Shown here in pieces: positions 8,108-15,228 of a DNA stretch of 24,700 bases (the stretch's first letter is position 1; the number at the start of each line of letters is the position of its first letter). The notes beneath the pieces were generated by a model. The model did no database searches and was not told the DNA's origin. It saw only the letters and a list, made by a program, of their open reading frames with translations. A program made the position numbers and the translations under genes. The stretch comes from a virus. The stretch lies in IMG/VR virus record IMGVR_UViG_3300043788_000351, positions 1 through 24,700 of that record; one strand, given 5' to 3'.

Positions 8108-8760
8108 TCGGCGGCGTCGTCGACGGGCTTGTGCTCGACGCCGTTCGCCGCCTGCCCGTTCGTGTACGGCTTCGACGCGCGCCCGAAGACCTCGCGCATC
8201 TTCGCCGCTGCCTCCTGCGGCCCGATGTGGCTCGTCTCGATCGGGCCGCCGTCGCGCCCGGTGTGCTCGTGCTGATGCTTGTTCCCCGTCCCGAGCGCGA
8301 GGCTCATGTCGCGCTGAGCCTTGAGGATGATCAGCGCCGCCTTCGGGTCGCCGGGGATCTTCACCTCGCGGGCCTTGCCCGTCCTCGGATCCTTCTCGAC
8401 GACGGTGCGCGTGATGGCCCGCGGCATGTACTCGCGCTTCACGCGATCGAGCTGCGCGAAGCCCTCCGTGAAGAACTCCTCCACGCGCTGCGTGTGGCTC
8501 TTCTTGTAGTCGGCGAACGCGAGGTCGTAGTAGCGGAGGACCGTGCGGTGATCGATGTCGAGCTCGCGGCCGATCATCGCGAAGGTCACGCCGTTGATCC
8601 GCATGTCGAAGACGCGCTTCGTCAGCTCGGCCTCATGCGCCTTCGTCGCCTCGCTCTTCATCTTCTCCGGCTGCACCTGCGTCCCCGTCGCTTGATGGTG
8701 CCGCCGCTTCTCCTCGCGGGTCTTCTCCGGCCTCGGAGCCCGCGGACTTCGCGCCCTCAT
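8104..8760 (-). CDS. Terminase small subunit-like DNA-binding protein
   Basis: A 218-residue protein directly upstream of the large terminase and overlapping it by ATGA. Residues 49-78 (KRVFDMRINGVTFAMIGREL, then DIDHRTVLRYYDL) form a helix-turn-helix of the kind terminase small subunits use to find the packaging site. The middle is helical, and the C-terminus is polar. I chose the ATG at 8760 because GC at third codon positions is high from there on, while the overlapping upstream gene frame loses it. An alternative start is the ATG at 8661 (MKSEATK). The upstream frame overlaps this gene by 128 bases. The call rests on position plus HTH; I cannot place it in a named family. Confidence 0.72.
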   Translation of the reverse strand: MRARSPRAPRPEKTREEKRRHHQATGTQVQPEKMKSEATKAHEAELTKRVFDMRINGVTFAMIGRELDIDHRTVLRYYDLAFADYKKSHTQRVEEFFTEGFAQLDRVKREYMPRAITRTVVEKDPRTGKAREVKIPGDPKAALIILKAQRDMSLALGTGNKHQHEHTGRDGGPIETSHIGPQEAAAKMREVFGRASKPYTNGQAANGVEHKPVDDAAE

Positions 8761-9250
8761 GCTCTGACGGATAGCACGGGCCAGGGTCGTTCGCGATCGC
8801 GGTATATCCATTCGGATAGCAGTGCGTGGCTCGGTAGAGGCCGTGTCCGACGCGCTCGACGTGGCCGTTCGCTCGAAGTTTCGTGATGTGAACGCCGACG
8901 GTCCCGTAGGAGACGCGACCCTTGAGGTCGCGGACGATGTCGCGGAGGTGGAAGGGTCCGGGCGAGCGCTCGACGATGTCGAGGACGGCGGCGATCTTGC
9001 TCTCGGGGTGGGGCCGCTTGTGCGATGGCGGGTTTCGTCGAAGGGGTGGGGGCGCCGCGGGGGGCCATACCTCGATGCCCTCGGGCTTCGGGTAGCGGTA
9101 GGGCGCGGGGGGCGGGACGCGAGGGATCTCGTCGGTGAGGCGGCCGTGGCTGATGAGCAGGGTCGCGATCTGCCGATAGGCCGCGAGGCGATCCTCGTAG
9201 AAGTTCAAGATGCCGGCGAGGCGGAAGAGCTCGTCCTGTCGGGTCGGCAT
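8633..9250 (-). CDS. Winged-helix DNA-binding protein
   Basis: A 205-residue protein. Residues 1-40 are helical (MPTRQDELFRLAGILNFYED), residues 43-80 are proline-rich, and residues 83-142 form a winged helix (SKIAAVLDIVERSPGPFHLR, GTVGVHITKLRANGHVERVG). After about residue 165 the sequence turns low-complexity and acidic, and third-position GC drops where it overlaps the small terminase gene, so the true C-terminus may matter little. It could regulate late genes or assist packaging-site recognition. Neither role is shown by sequence. Confidence 0.68.
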   Translation of the reverse strand: MPTRQDELFRLAGILNFYEDRLAAYRQIATLLISHGRLTDEIPRVPPPAPYRYPKPEGIEVWPPAAPPPLRRNPPSHKRPHPESKIAAVLDIVERSPGPFHLRDIVRDLKGRVSYGTVGVHITKLRANGHVERVGHGLYRATHCYPNGYTAIANDPGPCYPSEHEGAKSAGSEAGEDPRGEAAAPSSDGDAGAAGEDEERGDEGA

Positions 9251-9269
9251 CGGGATCACCCGGGTCTGA

Positions 9270-9650
9270 TCATCCGTCGTCCTCGTCTTCGTGAAGATTC
9301 TCGCGGAGTCCGTTGTCGAGAATCTCGCGAAGCACCTCGCACGCGCGACCGACATTCTTCTCCATCTTGCCGGCGCTGCCGAGCGGATCGATCTTGAGGT
9401 TGCCGAGCGCGAGCTCGAGCGACTCGACGACGGCGAGGATCCTCGTCGCGCGCGCGGTGCGGTCCTCTTGCGGCGGGGGTTGGGCGGTCGACCACGTGAA
9501 ATAGAAGTCGCCCGCCTCGTAGCCGTTCCCGTTTGCTAACTCCGCGGCGAGGATCGAGAGGCACGCGGCCCCCATCCTTCGCTGAAGATCGGTCGCGTGT
9601 TCAGGCAGTCGGGGTAGTCGGGGCAGTCGGGGCCTGACGGGAGCGGGCAT
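9270..9650 (-). CDS. Hypothetical phage protein
   Basis: A 126-residue protein of unknown function. It starts with a proline/arginine-rich stretch encoded by a short tandem repeat (LPRLPRLP), followed by a helical core (MGAACLSILAAELANGNGYE) and a charged C-terminus rich in Glu and Asp. GAGG upstream of the ATG at 9650 supports this start. It begins 8 bases after the preceding gene stops. Confidence 0.6.
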   Translation of the reverse strand: MPAPVRPRLPRLPRLPEHATDLQRRMGAACLSILAAELANGNGYEAGDFYFTWSTAQPPPQEDRTARATRILAVVESLELALGNLKIDPLGSAGKMEKNVGRACEVLREILDNGLRENLHEDEDDG

Positions 9651-9658
9651 GCGCCTCG

Positions 9659-9913
9659 TTATGGCGCGTCGATCCTGCATAGGGCCCAACCAACGCCGAT
9701 CCCGATGAGGCAGGCGCCGTCGTCGAGGGTGACGCCTCGGATCGCGACTTGGATCGCGTGGTGGTCGCAGAGCTCGGTGCGCGGGGCGCGCCTGCCTTCG
9801 TTCATGAGCGCGTGGCGGGCGGGCAGGCCGCAGACTGGCCACGGCGACCGCGGGCCCCTTGGGCGGCCCGTCACGGCGCGGCATCGGGGGTTCCGAGGGA
9901 CGCGGGGCCTCAT
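9659..9913 (-). CDS. Small Cys/His-rich protein
   Basis: An 84-residue protein. Cys and His residues are spaced like a zinc-ribbon protein: C12, then C28-GLPARH, then LCDHH near residue 55. The C-terminal half is strand-like (AIQVAIRGVTLDDGACLIGI). The ATG at 9913 overlaps the upstream TGA as ATGA. An inner ATG at 9805 would give a 48-residue version without the first cysteines. The function is unknown. Confidence 0.55.
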   Translation of the reverse strand: MRPRVPRNPRCRAVTGRPRGPRSPWPVCGLPARHALMNEGRRAPRTELCDHHAIQVAIRGVTLDDGACLIGIGVGWALCRIDAP

Positions 9914-10146
9914 CGGTGCCGCCGGAGCCGGCCCGTGCTGAGGCGCTCGTAGTAGAGATCCATGGACGGCCACGCCGGCGGAGGCGTCGGAGGAAAGCGG
10001 GGCGCGTTGTCGTTCGCCGGAGCGCCGGGCCAGCCCCACGCGAAGACGCCGCGAGGCGATCGATCGGGGACGAAGACGCCCGACTCCGCCGACGAGCGGA
10101 AGACCCTCATCGCGTCGCGGCCGAGGTGGGGAAGCGGCTCGATCAC
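9910..10146 (-). CDS. Hypothetical small phage protein
   Basis: A 78-residue protein, not recognised. It has an Arg-rich start (MIEPLPHLGRDAMRVF), a Trp/Gly patch (GVFAWGWPGAPANDNAP), and a proline-rich stretch before YYERLSTGRL. Both ends overlap neighbours by ATGA, which supports it as a real member of the operon. Confidence 0.55.
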   Translation of the reverse strand: MIEPLPHLGRDAMRVFRSSAESGVFVPDRSPRGVFAWGWPGAPANDNAPRFPPTPPPAWPSMDLYYERLSTGRLRRHR

Positions 10147-10340
10147 GACTCCACCAGCCCGTACCCATTACGACGGTCAAGGTGGTCGATCTCGCGGAGC
10201 TCACGCGCCACCCTCAGCCCAGCAGGGCAGAGCGTACAGTACCCGCGCGGGCCCGCGTAGGGCTCGTACCCGGTGTCGTCGCACATCTGGCATGGCTCAT
10301 TCGCGGGTGACGCGGGAGTAGTGCGCGGTTCGCTAGCCAT
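10143..10340 (-). CDS. Small zinc-finger protein with a CxxC pair
   Basis: A 65-residue protein. CQMCDDTGYEPYAGPRGYC followed by TLCPAG gives two CxxC knuckles, similar to the zinc repeats of DnaJ-type proteins; one zinc is likely. Its N-terminus contains RTTPASP, also found in the gene at 19124-19309, together with an 18-base stretch that matches at 17 positions (10309-10326 and 19284-19301). It overlaps both neighbours. Confidence 0.6.
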   Translation of the reverse strand: MASEPRTTPASPANEPCQMCDDTGYEPYAGPRGYCTLCPAGLRVARELREIDHLDRRNGYGLVES

Positions 10341-10560
10341 CGTCGTTCAGCTCCTCGACAACCGCCTCGAGACGAATCTGGAGATCAGCGATCAACTCAG
10401 CGAGAAAATCGCGATACGTCTTCTTGGTCATATGGTCCGGCGAGGTCACGTCATCGAGCACGCGCTCGAGTGTTGCACGGGCAATCGCCTTCGCCGCCGT
10501 TCCTCTTGCCTTCTTGAGCGACCCAGTAGAAGTGCGTCCATCGGCCGTTTCACGAGCCAT
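10333..10560 (-). CDS. Hypothetical helical protein
   Basis: A 75-residue protein of unknown function. The first 25 residues are basic and polar (MARETADGRTSTGSLKKARG). The rest is two helices (AIARATLERVLDDV and FLAELIADLQIRLEAVVEEL), so a small helical dimer is plausible. It overlaps the next gene by 8 bases and the upstream gene by 11. Confidence 0.58.
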   Translation of the reverse strand: MARETADGRTSTGSLKKARGTAAKAIARATLERVLDDVTSPDHMTKKTYRDFLAELIADLQIRLEAVVEELNDDG

Positions 10561-10756
10561 GTGCCTGCCTCCATTCGTGCGCCTCTCGGATCGACTCCAC
10601 CCGGTAGGCCTCGAACTCCTCGTCGCTCATCGCGAAGAGGTTCACTCGCGCGGCCTCCCGCATCACCGCGCGCCGACCCATGGTGAGCGTCTGACTCCCG
10701 TGGGACAGGCGGTAGATGACGACGAGGAGGCGCCTCGCGTCCCGCTCGGTGCTCAC
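10550..10756 (-). CDS. Hypothetical small phage protein, GTG start
   Basis: A 68-residue protein. The GTG start at 10756 overlaps the preceding TGA as GTGA; a longer frame upstream is rich in Arg and unlikely to code. The content is a basic strand-like part (ARRLLVVIYRLSHGSQTL) followed by a helix (EEFEAYRVESIREAHEW). The function is unknown. Confidence 0.55.
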   Translation of the reverse strand: MSTERDARRLLVVIYRLSHGSQTLTMGRRAVMREAARVNLFAMSDEEFEAYRVESIREAHEWRQAHGS

Positions 10757-11118
10757 CGCTGCACCTTCGTTTCGGTAGCGCACTCGACTACGTCGACGGC
10801 AGCCGCGTATTCGGCCTCGGGATCGAGCCCGACGCGCTTGCACATCTCATAAGCGCGCTTCGCCTCGCTGACCGCGTTCCGGTAGATGAGCCGCGCGTAT
10901 TCGGGCGAGTCGACCTTCTTCGTGATCGCGACGCACTTGGCTCTCTCGTCCGCGCGCACGTTGGCGATGAGCTTGAGGACGTTGTCCCGATGCTCCGAAG
11001 CGCACGCGTCGAGGGCTTGGTCGGGAGGAAGCATATCGTCCCAAGCCTTCCGCGCGTGATGGATCGAGGTCAGCCGCTCCTGCTCGAAGAACGCGTCCGC
11101 GCGCTCGTCGTCGGTCAT
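10753..11118 (-). CDS. Hypothetical helical protein
   Basis: A 121-residue, mostly helical protein starting MTDDERADAFFEQER and ending ECATETKVQR. A GGAGGCGATAGA sequence just before the ATG is one of the clearest ribosome sites in the window and fixes the start. No known motif is seen. It is charged, with two cysteines far apart. Confidence 0.65.
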   Translation of the reverse strand: MTDDERADAFFEQERLTSIHHARKAWDDMLPPDQALDACASEHRDNVLKLIANVRADERAKCVAITKKVDSPEYARLIYRNAVSEAKRAYEMCKRVGLDPEAEYAAAVDVVECATETKVQR

Positions 11119-11158
11119 TCTATCGCCTCCCCATGCGTCGTGGTTATGGCGCGCGCGG

Positions 11159-11344
11159 CTACCCGAGCGAGGACGAGTCGGTCTTCCACTCGCCGCGCCG
11201 GATGGCGATGGCCTTCTTCCGGAGCTCGGCGGCCACGACGCCGGAGGTGGGGTCGCCCTTCTTGTAGGCCTGCTCATATCCCTCGGCGTGGCCCTCGAGC
11301 CAGATCGCGATCCGCTTGGAGGTCTCCGCCTCGTGCCTCGTCAT
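11159..11344 (-). CDS. Hypothetical small protein
   Basis: A 61-residue charged, helical protein (MTRHEAETSKRIAIWLEGHA, then VVAAELRKKAIAIRRGEW). The ATG at 11344 was preferred to an upstream ATG at 11377, which would overlap the preceding gene. The function is unknown; coding is supported by third-position GC and by its place in a same-strand series. Confidence 0.5.
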   Translation of the reverse strand: MTRHEAETSKRIAIWLEGHAEGYEQAYKKGDPTSGVVAAELRKKAIAIRRGEWKTDSSSLG

Positions 11345-11363
11345 GCGCGGATGGTTAGCACGC

Positions 11364-12083
11364 TCACCGCGAGCCACCCACGCGCCCGAGCGTCTCGTTG
11401 AGGTGCATCCCGAGCCCCGTCAGGAGGAGCCGCGCGCCGTCGAGCGAGCGATGCGCGAGCGACGAGGCAAGGAGAGCGCGCTCGAGGATCGGATCGCCGA
11501 TCGGGAGCTCCTCCCCGACCTGCCCGATCGCCCACTCGACCCGCGTTCGCTCCTCTGTCGACGCGCGCGCGAGCTCCTTCGGCTTGACGCGCCGCGAGGA
11601 GAGAACCGTCCGGACCGCCCCATCGGCCGCCGCGTTCCTCCACTCGACGATCTTCGTCCGGACGAGGCGGCCGGGCGTGTGCGACGGCGCCCACTTCTCG
11701 AGGTCGCAGACCATCTTCGCCGTCGCCACGAGCGTCGCGTCGCCGGGCGTCTCGACGTAGCCCTGCGCCACGAGCTCCGCGAAGTCCGCCGCGCTCGAAC
11801 GAACGAGCGTCGCGATGGGCTCGGCGCCGTCGAGCACGTCTCGCCGGACGGCGGCCGCGATCATGGAGCCCGAAACGCGGTCGTCCCAATCGAGATCGTG
11901 CTTCGCTAGGGTTCGGACGAGGATCGCGGCCGCGACGAGCATGGATCGATGCTTCTCGTCGACCACTTCCGAGTCCTCGAAGGGCAGCGGGGGCGCGACG
12001 ACCACGTCCGCCGGCGAGAAGTAGACGGCGTGCTTCGGCGCCGGCGCGGGATCGTCGAGGACGAAAGGCTGATTCGGATCCAT
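11364..12083 (-). CDS. Hypothetical protein, divergent from the REC-EAL gene
   Basis: A 239-residue protein of unknown function. Residues 1-40 are polar and proline-rich. The rest is helical, with three or more amphipathic helices (MLVAAAILVRTLAKHDLDW, SSAADFAELVAQGYVETPG, LERALLASSLAHRSLDGAR). No catalytic motif is recognised. It begins 62-101 bases from the plus-strand EAL gene, so the short gap between them must hold promoters for both directions or be transcribed through. No Shine-Dalgarno is obvious. Confidence 0.68.
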   Translation of the reverse strand: MDPNQPFVLDDPAPAPKHAVYFSPADVVVAPPLPFEDSEVVDEKHRSMLVAAAILVRTLAKHDLDWDDRVSGSMIAAAVRRDVLDGAEPIATLVRSSAADFAELVAQGYVETPGDATLVATAKMVCDLEKWAPSHTPGRLVRTKIVEWRNAAADGAVRTVLSSRRVKPKELARASTEERTRVEWAIGQVGEELPIGDPILERALLASSLAHRSLDGARLLLTGLGMHLNETLGRVGGSR

Positions 12084-12184
12084 CGATCGGGTAATAGCGC
12101 CCCGAACCGCTCGACGCCGCTCCGAAGCCCGTTCACTCTCGGGGGATGGTCGACACGCCTCGCCAAGTCAGGCGACAACCGCAG

Positions 12185-13360
12185 ATGACCGATCGCCCGA
12201 GGATCCTCATCGTGGAGGACGAAGCGGGCCTCCGGACCGTCCTCGATCGCGCTGGGCGGAAGCTCTTCTCGGTCGTCATCGTGGGCGACGGGAACGAGGC
12301 CGCGGACCTCCTCACCCACGAAGCCTTCGACGTCGTCTTGTCGGACGTGATGCTCCCCGGGATGAGCGGCCTCGATCTCCTCCGCATCGCCCGCGCCTAC
12401 GATCTCGACGTCCCATTCATCCTCATGACGGGGCACGCCGAGGGACGAAAAGCGAAGACGGAGGCGATCGAGCTCGGCGTCCTCACCTTCATCGAGAAGC
12501 CCTTCGACATCCCGACCCTGATGAAGACCCTCGAGCGGACGGCGCGCCTCTCGAGGATCGGGCGGGTCCGTCGATGGGCCGCCGACGCTGGGATCGGCTC
12601 GCCCCTGCCGAGCGACGGCGCGGGTCTCGCGGCATGCTTCGACCGCGCTCTCTTCGAGCTATTCGTCGCCTACCAGCCGATCGCGCGGGCCATGACCGGC
12701 GAGACCGTCGGCTACGAGGCGCTGGCTCGGACCGCGGAGCCGTGCATGGCCTCACCGTTGGCGTTCGTGGAGGCCGCGGAGAAGCTCGGGAGGACGGCCG
12801 ACTTCGGGCGCGCGGTGAGGGAGCTCGCGGCGCTGGGCGTCGAGGCGATCCCCGGGGATCTCTATGTGAACCTCCACCCGATGGATCTCGCCGACGACGC
12901 GCTCTTCGACCCGTCGGCGCCCCTCTCGAAGATCGCGAGCCGCGTCGTTCTCGAGGTAACCGAGCGCGCGGGCCTCCACGCCGTTCCCGACCTCGTCGAG
13001 CGGATCGCGCGGCTCCGCGGCATGGGCTTCCGCATCGCCCTCGACGACATGGGAGCGGGCTACGCCGGGCTCTCGGCGTTCGCGGCCCTCGAGCCCGACG
13101 TCGTCAAGCTCGACATGTCGCTCATTCGCGGGATCGACTCGTCGCCGGTGAAGGCGCGGATCGTCGAGGCCTTCGGCAAGCTGGCCCGCGAGCTCGGGAT
13201 GCAGGTCGTCGCCGAAGGCATCGAGACCGGGAGCGAGCTCACCGCCGTCGTCGACCTCGGCGTCGACCTCGTGCAAGGCTTCCTCCTCGGGCGCCCCGAT
13301 CCGAAGCCGACGCCCGCGTCGACGTGGTCGCTGCCGCCTCGGGGTGGCGCGGCGGCGTAG
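12185..13360 (+). CDS. REC-EAL response regulator, c-di-GMP phosphodiesterase
   Basis: A 391-residue cytoplasmic enzyme predicted to hydrolyse c-di-GMP to pGpG under phosphorelay control. The receiver domain (residues 5-120) has the acidic pair at E11-D12, phospho-acceptor D54 (VLSDVM), T82 (LMTG) and K105 (IEKPF). The EAL domain (about 155-375) keeps the metal and catalytic residues: YEAL (E178), NLHP (N229), LEVTE, the DD pair 287-288 (ALDDMGAGY), K308, E344 (VAEGIET) and Q364 (VQGFLLG). I chose the ATG at 12185, five residues before the receiver domain; the ATG at 12146 would add 13 residues. It lies on the opposite strand to the phage operon, like a moron gene. No histidine kinase is in the window. 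Such enzymes are common in bacteria and unusual in phages. Confidence 0.92.
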   Translation: MTDRPRILIVEDEAGLRTVLDRAGRKLFSVVIVGDGNEAADLLTHEAFDVVLSDVMLPGMSGLDLLRIARAYDLDVPFILMTGHAEGRKAKTEAIELGVLTFIEKPFDIPTLMKTLERTARLSRIGRVRRWAADAGIGSPLPSDGAGLAACFDRALFELFVAYQPIARAMTGETVGYEALARTAEPCMASPLAFVEAAEKLGRTADFGRAVRELAALGVEAIPGDLYVNLHPMDLADDALFDPSAPLSKIASRVVLEVTERAGLHAVPDLVERIARLRGMGFRIALDDMGAGYAGLSAFAALEPDVVKLDMSLIRGIDSSPVKARIVEAFGKLARELGMQVVAEGIETGSELTAVVDLGVDLVQGFLLGRPDPKPTPASTWSLPPRGGAAA

Positions 13361-13364
13361 CTCG

Positions 13365-13409
13365 TAATAGGATGATTGCAACGGCTTCGCGACGCCTCGA
13401 AGATCGCGA
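13365..13409 (+). repeat. 45-base dispersed repeat, copy B
   Basis: This copy lies on the plus strand, five bases after the TAG stop of the REC-EAL gene, and reads TAATAGGATGATTGCAACGG at its start. The second base differs from the other copies. Downstream it is followed by CCGACAGATTGA, while copy C has the reverse complement of GACAGATTGA at its opposite end. It has the same orientation as the gene it follows, like copies A and C. Confidence 0.93.
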
Positions 13410-13436
13410 CCGACAGATTGATGTAAACTCGGCCGC

Positions 13437-13760
13437 ATGGGCGACGACGAGCGCGGGCGCATCGGCTGGGAAGGTCCGCCGTGTTTGCTCCTCATGGGCT
13501 TCGATCCCTCACGAGTCGCCAAGCCCGCGCCGAAGAGCGGCCCTAAGCTCGCGGACATCTTCGCGCCGCGGATCGAACCGTCGCGGGTCGGCGCCTTCGA
13601 GCACGTCTGCGCGATCTGCCGCGTGAAGTTCCGGAGCGACAATCGTTGGCAGAAAACGTGCTCCTACTCGCACGGGCAAGATCTGAAGAAACGCCGACGC
13701 GAGGAGGAGATCACCGAAGTGCGTGACTCCGAGGTTCAACGAATCAACCGCGCTAGATAG
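13437..13760 (+). CDS. Small zinc-finger protein
   Basis: A 107-residue protein on the plus strand. Residues 57-82 hold a zinc finger (HVCAICRVKFRSDNRW, then QKTCSYSHGQDL), followed by a basic tail (KKRRREEE). This could bind DNA or RNA. It begins 27 bases after repeat copy B and ends 24 bases before the convergent lipoprotein gene. It may be co-transcribed with the REC-EAL gene, with the repeat between them. Confidence 0.7.
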   Translation: MGDDERGRIGWEGPPCLLLMGFDPSRVAKPAPKSGPKLADIFAPRIEPSRVGAFEHVCAICRVKFRSDNRWQKTCSYSHGQDLKKRRREEEITEVRDSEVQRINRAR

Positions 13761-13784
13761 CTTTGATCCCTTTGGTCCCAACGT

Positions 13785-14444
13785 TCACAACGTCCCCGCC
13801 CACGGATTGGTCGACTGCGCGGGCGGAGGTGCGGCGCAGCAAAGAGCGTCGCCGACGGTCGTGCAACCAGCGTGATACGAGCAGCCGGAGACAAGCCCGG
13901 TCCAACCTGTCGGTGCCACCGAGATCCCGCACGCATCGAGCGTCCATTCGTCGTCGGGCGTCTCGCATCCCGAGTAGTCGGGCGTCGGGTCCTCCGTGCA
14001 GCAGTAGGCCGTCTCGGGTAGCCCCGTCGCTGGATCGAAGCCAGTGGTGGGCGTGCACGAGACGCCATTCCGTATAGTGTAGGGGCACATCACCGTCGCC
14101 CCCCACGTCGGGAGGCCAGCCTGGATGCACGCGATGACCGTCCAATGCTGGACGGCGCACGGGTCTGGCCCGAGGTCCACGTGATAGGCCGGAGGCGGAG
14201 GATAGTCTGACGGCGCGGCGTCCGGGGTCGAGCCCGGATCGGCAGGCGGCGCGGGCGGCGCGAGGATGCCCGTGGAAGGCCGATCGGCCGCGGGGGTCCC
14301 AAAGGTCGCGAGGGTCGGCGCGGGCGCGGCAGGGGCCGGGACGCGGGCCGCCGCGAGGCCTTCCGGCGGGGAGGGCTCGGCGGCCGCCGAGCAGCCGGCG
14401 AGGGCCGCGAGGGCGAGGACCGCAGCGATGACGCGGGCGGTCAC
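13785..14444 (-). CDS. Cysteine-rich secreted lipoprotein
   Basis: A 219-residue protein with a lipoprotein signal: basic TAR, a hydrophobic core (VIAAVLALAALAG) and Cys18 in LAGC. Residues 19-90 are a Pro/Ala-rich linker. Residues 90-215 contain about twelve cysteines (AVMCPYTIRNGVSC-like spacing, AYCCTED, SGCETP, DALCCAAP), suggesting a disulfide-bonded domain outside the cytoplasm. The GTG at 14444 overlaps the upstream stop as GTGA. A phage lipoprotein may act in superinfection exclusion or alter the host surface, but nothing in the sequence decides this. It is the last gene of the operon started by the leader at 14636-14717. Confidence 0.78.
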   Translation of the reverse strand: MTARVIAAVLALAALAGCSAAAEPSPPEGLAAARVPAPAAPAPTLATFGTPAADRPSTGILAPPAPPADPGSTPDAAPSDYPPPPAYHVDLGPDPCAVQHWTVIACIQAGLPTWGATVMCPYTIRNGVSCTPTTGFDPATGLPETAYCCTEDPTPDYSGCETPDDEWTLDACGISVAPTGWTGLVSGCSYHAGCTTVGDALCCAAPPPAQSTNPWAGTL

Positions 14445-14635
14445 GACGCCACCTCGACGCCGACCGCGAGGGTCGAGCCGCAAAGGCAGTTACGGAGCTC
14501 GATAGCCTCCGCCGGGCCGGTCGCGTCCGCGTCGAAGGCCTGAACCCCCCGCGAGGGGAGCGACTCCCAGGCCGCCGTGTCGTGGACGAGGCCGCATCCG
14601 CAGGCCTTCGGGTTCGTGTCGATTCGCTTGCTCAT
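14441..14635 (-). CDS. Small conserved phage protein with CGCG and CLCGSTL motifs
   Basis: A 64-residue protein, KACGCGLVHDTAAWESLP followed by ELRNCLCGSTLAVGVEV. The Cys pairs and the ELRNCxCGSTL block match a small zinc-ribbon-like protein I recall from phages and proteobacteria; its role is unknown. Its 3' end is copied elsewhere: the 17 bases 14441-14457, which cover the stop/start overlap, are identical to 23999-24015. It is the first gene after the structured leader. Confidence 0.78.
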   Translation of the reverse strand: MSKRIDTNPKACGCGLVHDTAAWESLPSRGVQAFDADATGPAEAIELRNCLCGSTLAVGVEVAS

Positions 14636-14717
14636 GGCATCCGCCCTTTCGGGCGCCATCCGCGGCGCCCATGCTCTATCTATAACCCTAGAACGGTAGC
14701 ACGTCGCGACTTTTTAG
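14636..14717 (-). promoter_or_regulatory. Promoter and structured 5' leader, copy 1
   Basis: Read on the minus strand: an A-tract (CTAAAAAG), CCGTTC, a TATAGAT -10-like box, GCATGGG, then hairpin GCGCC/GGCGC (loop 14658-14663), then CCC-GAAA-GGG (14644-14653), GCGGATGCC and the ATG at 14635. The GCAT/ATGC ends can pair to close a three-way junction. The AAAGGG that could act as Shine-Dalgarno lies inside the second hairpin, so translation could be controlled. A second copy lies at 24251-24338. Confidence 0.65.
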
Positions 14718-15046
14718 ACCGACGGATCGTTTTTGGAGGGCGGTGTGGGCGGGTCGAGGCGGAAGGTGCACGCCTGTTCGTGGTAGAGCGGGAGGATGCA
14801 GAGAACGTCGGCGCCGTCGGCAAGTCGCTTGAAGACGCGCCCGCATCGCTCCTTCGCGAGTAGCGCTCTGATCTCGTTCCCAGCGGCGCGGACGAGAACG
14901 TTGTCGTAGACGTCGCGATCGAACGCATCGAGCTGCTCGAGGAGCGCCTTCGGGTAGTCGCACGCGCGGCAGCGATCGATCTTCGCCTTCTCCTCGCCAT
15001 TGAAGACGCGGCACCTCGGGCAGTCCCATCCGGCGATCTCGATCAT
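14714..15046 (-). CDS. Hypothetical protein with N-terminal zinc ribbon
   Basis: A 110-residue protein. Residues 7-30 (WDCPRCRVFNGEEKAKIDRC, then RACDYPK) form a four-cysteine RanBP2/TFIIS-like ribbon. The rest is helical, with RDVYDNVLVRAAGNEIRALL. A late Cys pair (CGRVFK, VLCILP) is not clearly zinc-binding. The TAA stop overlaps the A-tract of the downstream promoter. The start overlaps the upstream stop by ATGA. Confidence 0.7.
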   Translation of the reverse strand: MIEIAGWDCPRCRVFNGEEKAKIDRCRACDYPKALLEQLDAFDRDVYDNVLVRAAGNEIRALLAKERCGRVFKRLADGADVLCILPLYHEQACTFRLDPPTPPSKNDPSV

Positions 15047-15228
15047 CTCGATCCGTACTTCCGATGGAGGTGGCTCATCGCGACGATCACGCGCTTCGCC
15101 TTCCGCTGGCTCGTCCCCGCGAGGTGGGCGACGAGCAGGATGATCGCCTTCCGCTTCGCCGGCGACGGCTCGTCGAGGACCGAGCGCGCGACCGAAGACA
15201 TCGCGAGGAGGTGAGCGTCGAGGCTCAT
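15043..15228 (-). CDS. Hypothetical small basic protein
   Basis: A 61-residue basic helical protein (PAKRKAIILLVAHLAGTSQR, then KAKRVIVAMSHLHRKYG). No known family is recognised. It overlaps both neighbours by ATGA, so it is coupled to the Dam-like gene. Nucleic-acid binding is possible from the charge. Confidence 0.6.
   Translation of the reverse strand: MSLDAHLLAMSSVARSVLDEPSPAKRKAIILLVAHLAGTSQRKAKRVIVAMSHLHRKYGSR

Noticed and set aside
12084-12145. Specific promoter boxes in the divergent gap
   Set aside because: No convincing -35/-10 pair could be fixed by eye in 62 GC-rich bases.
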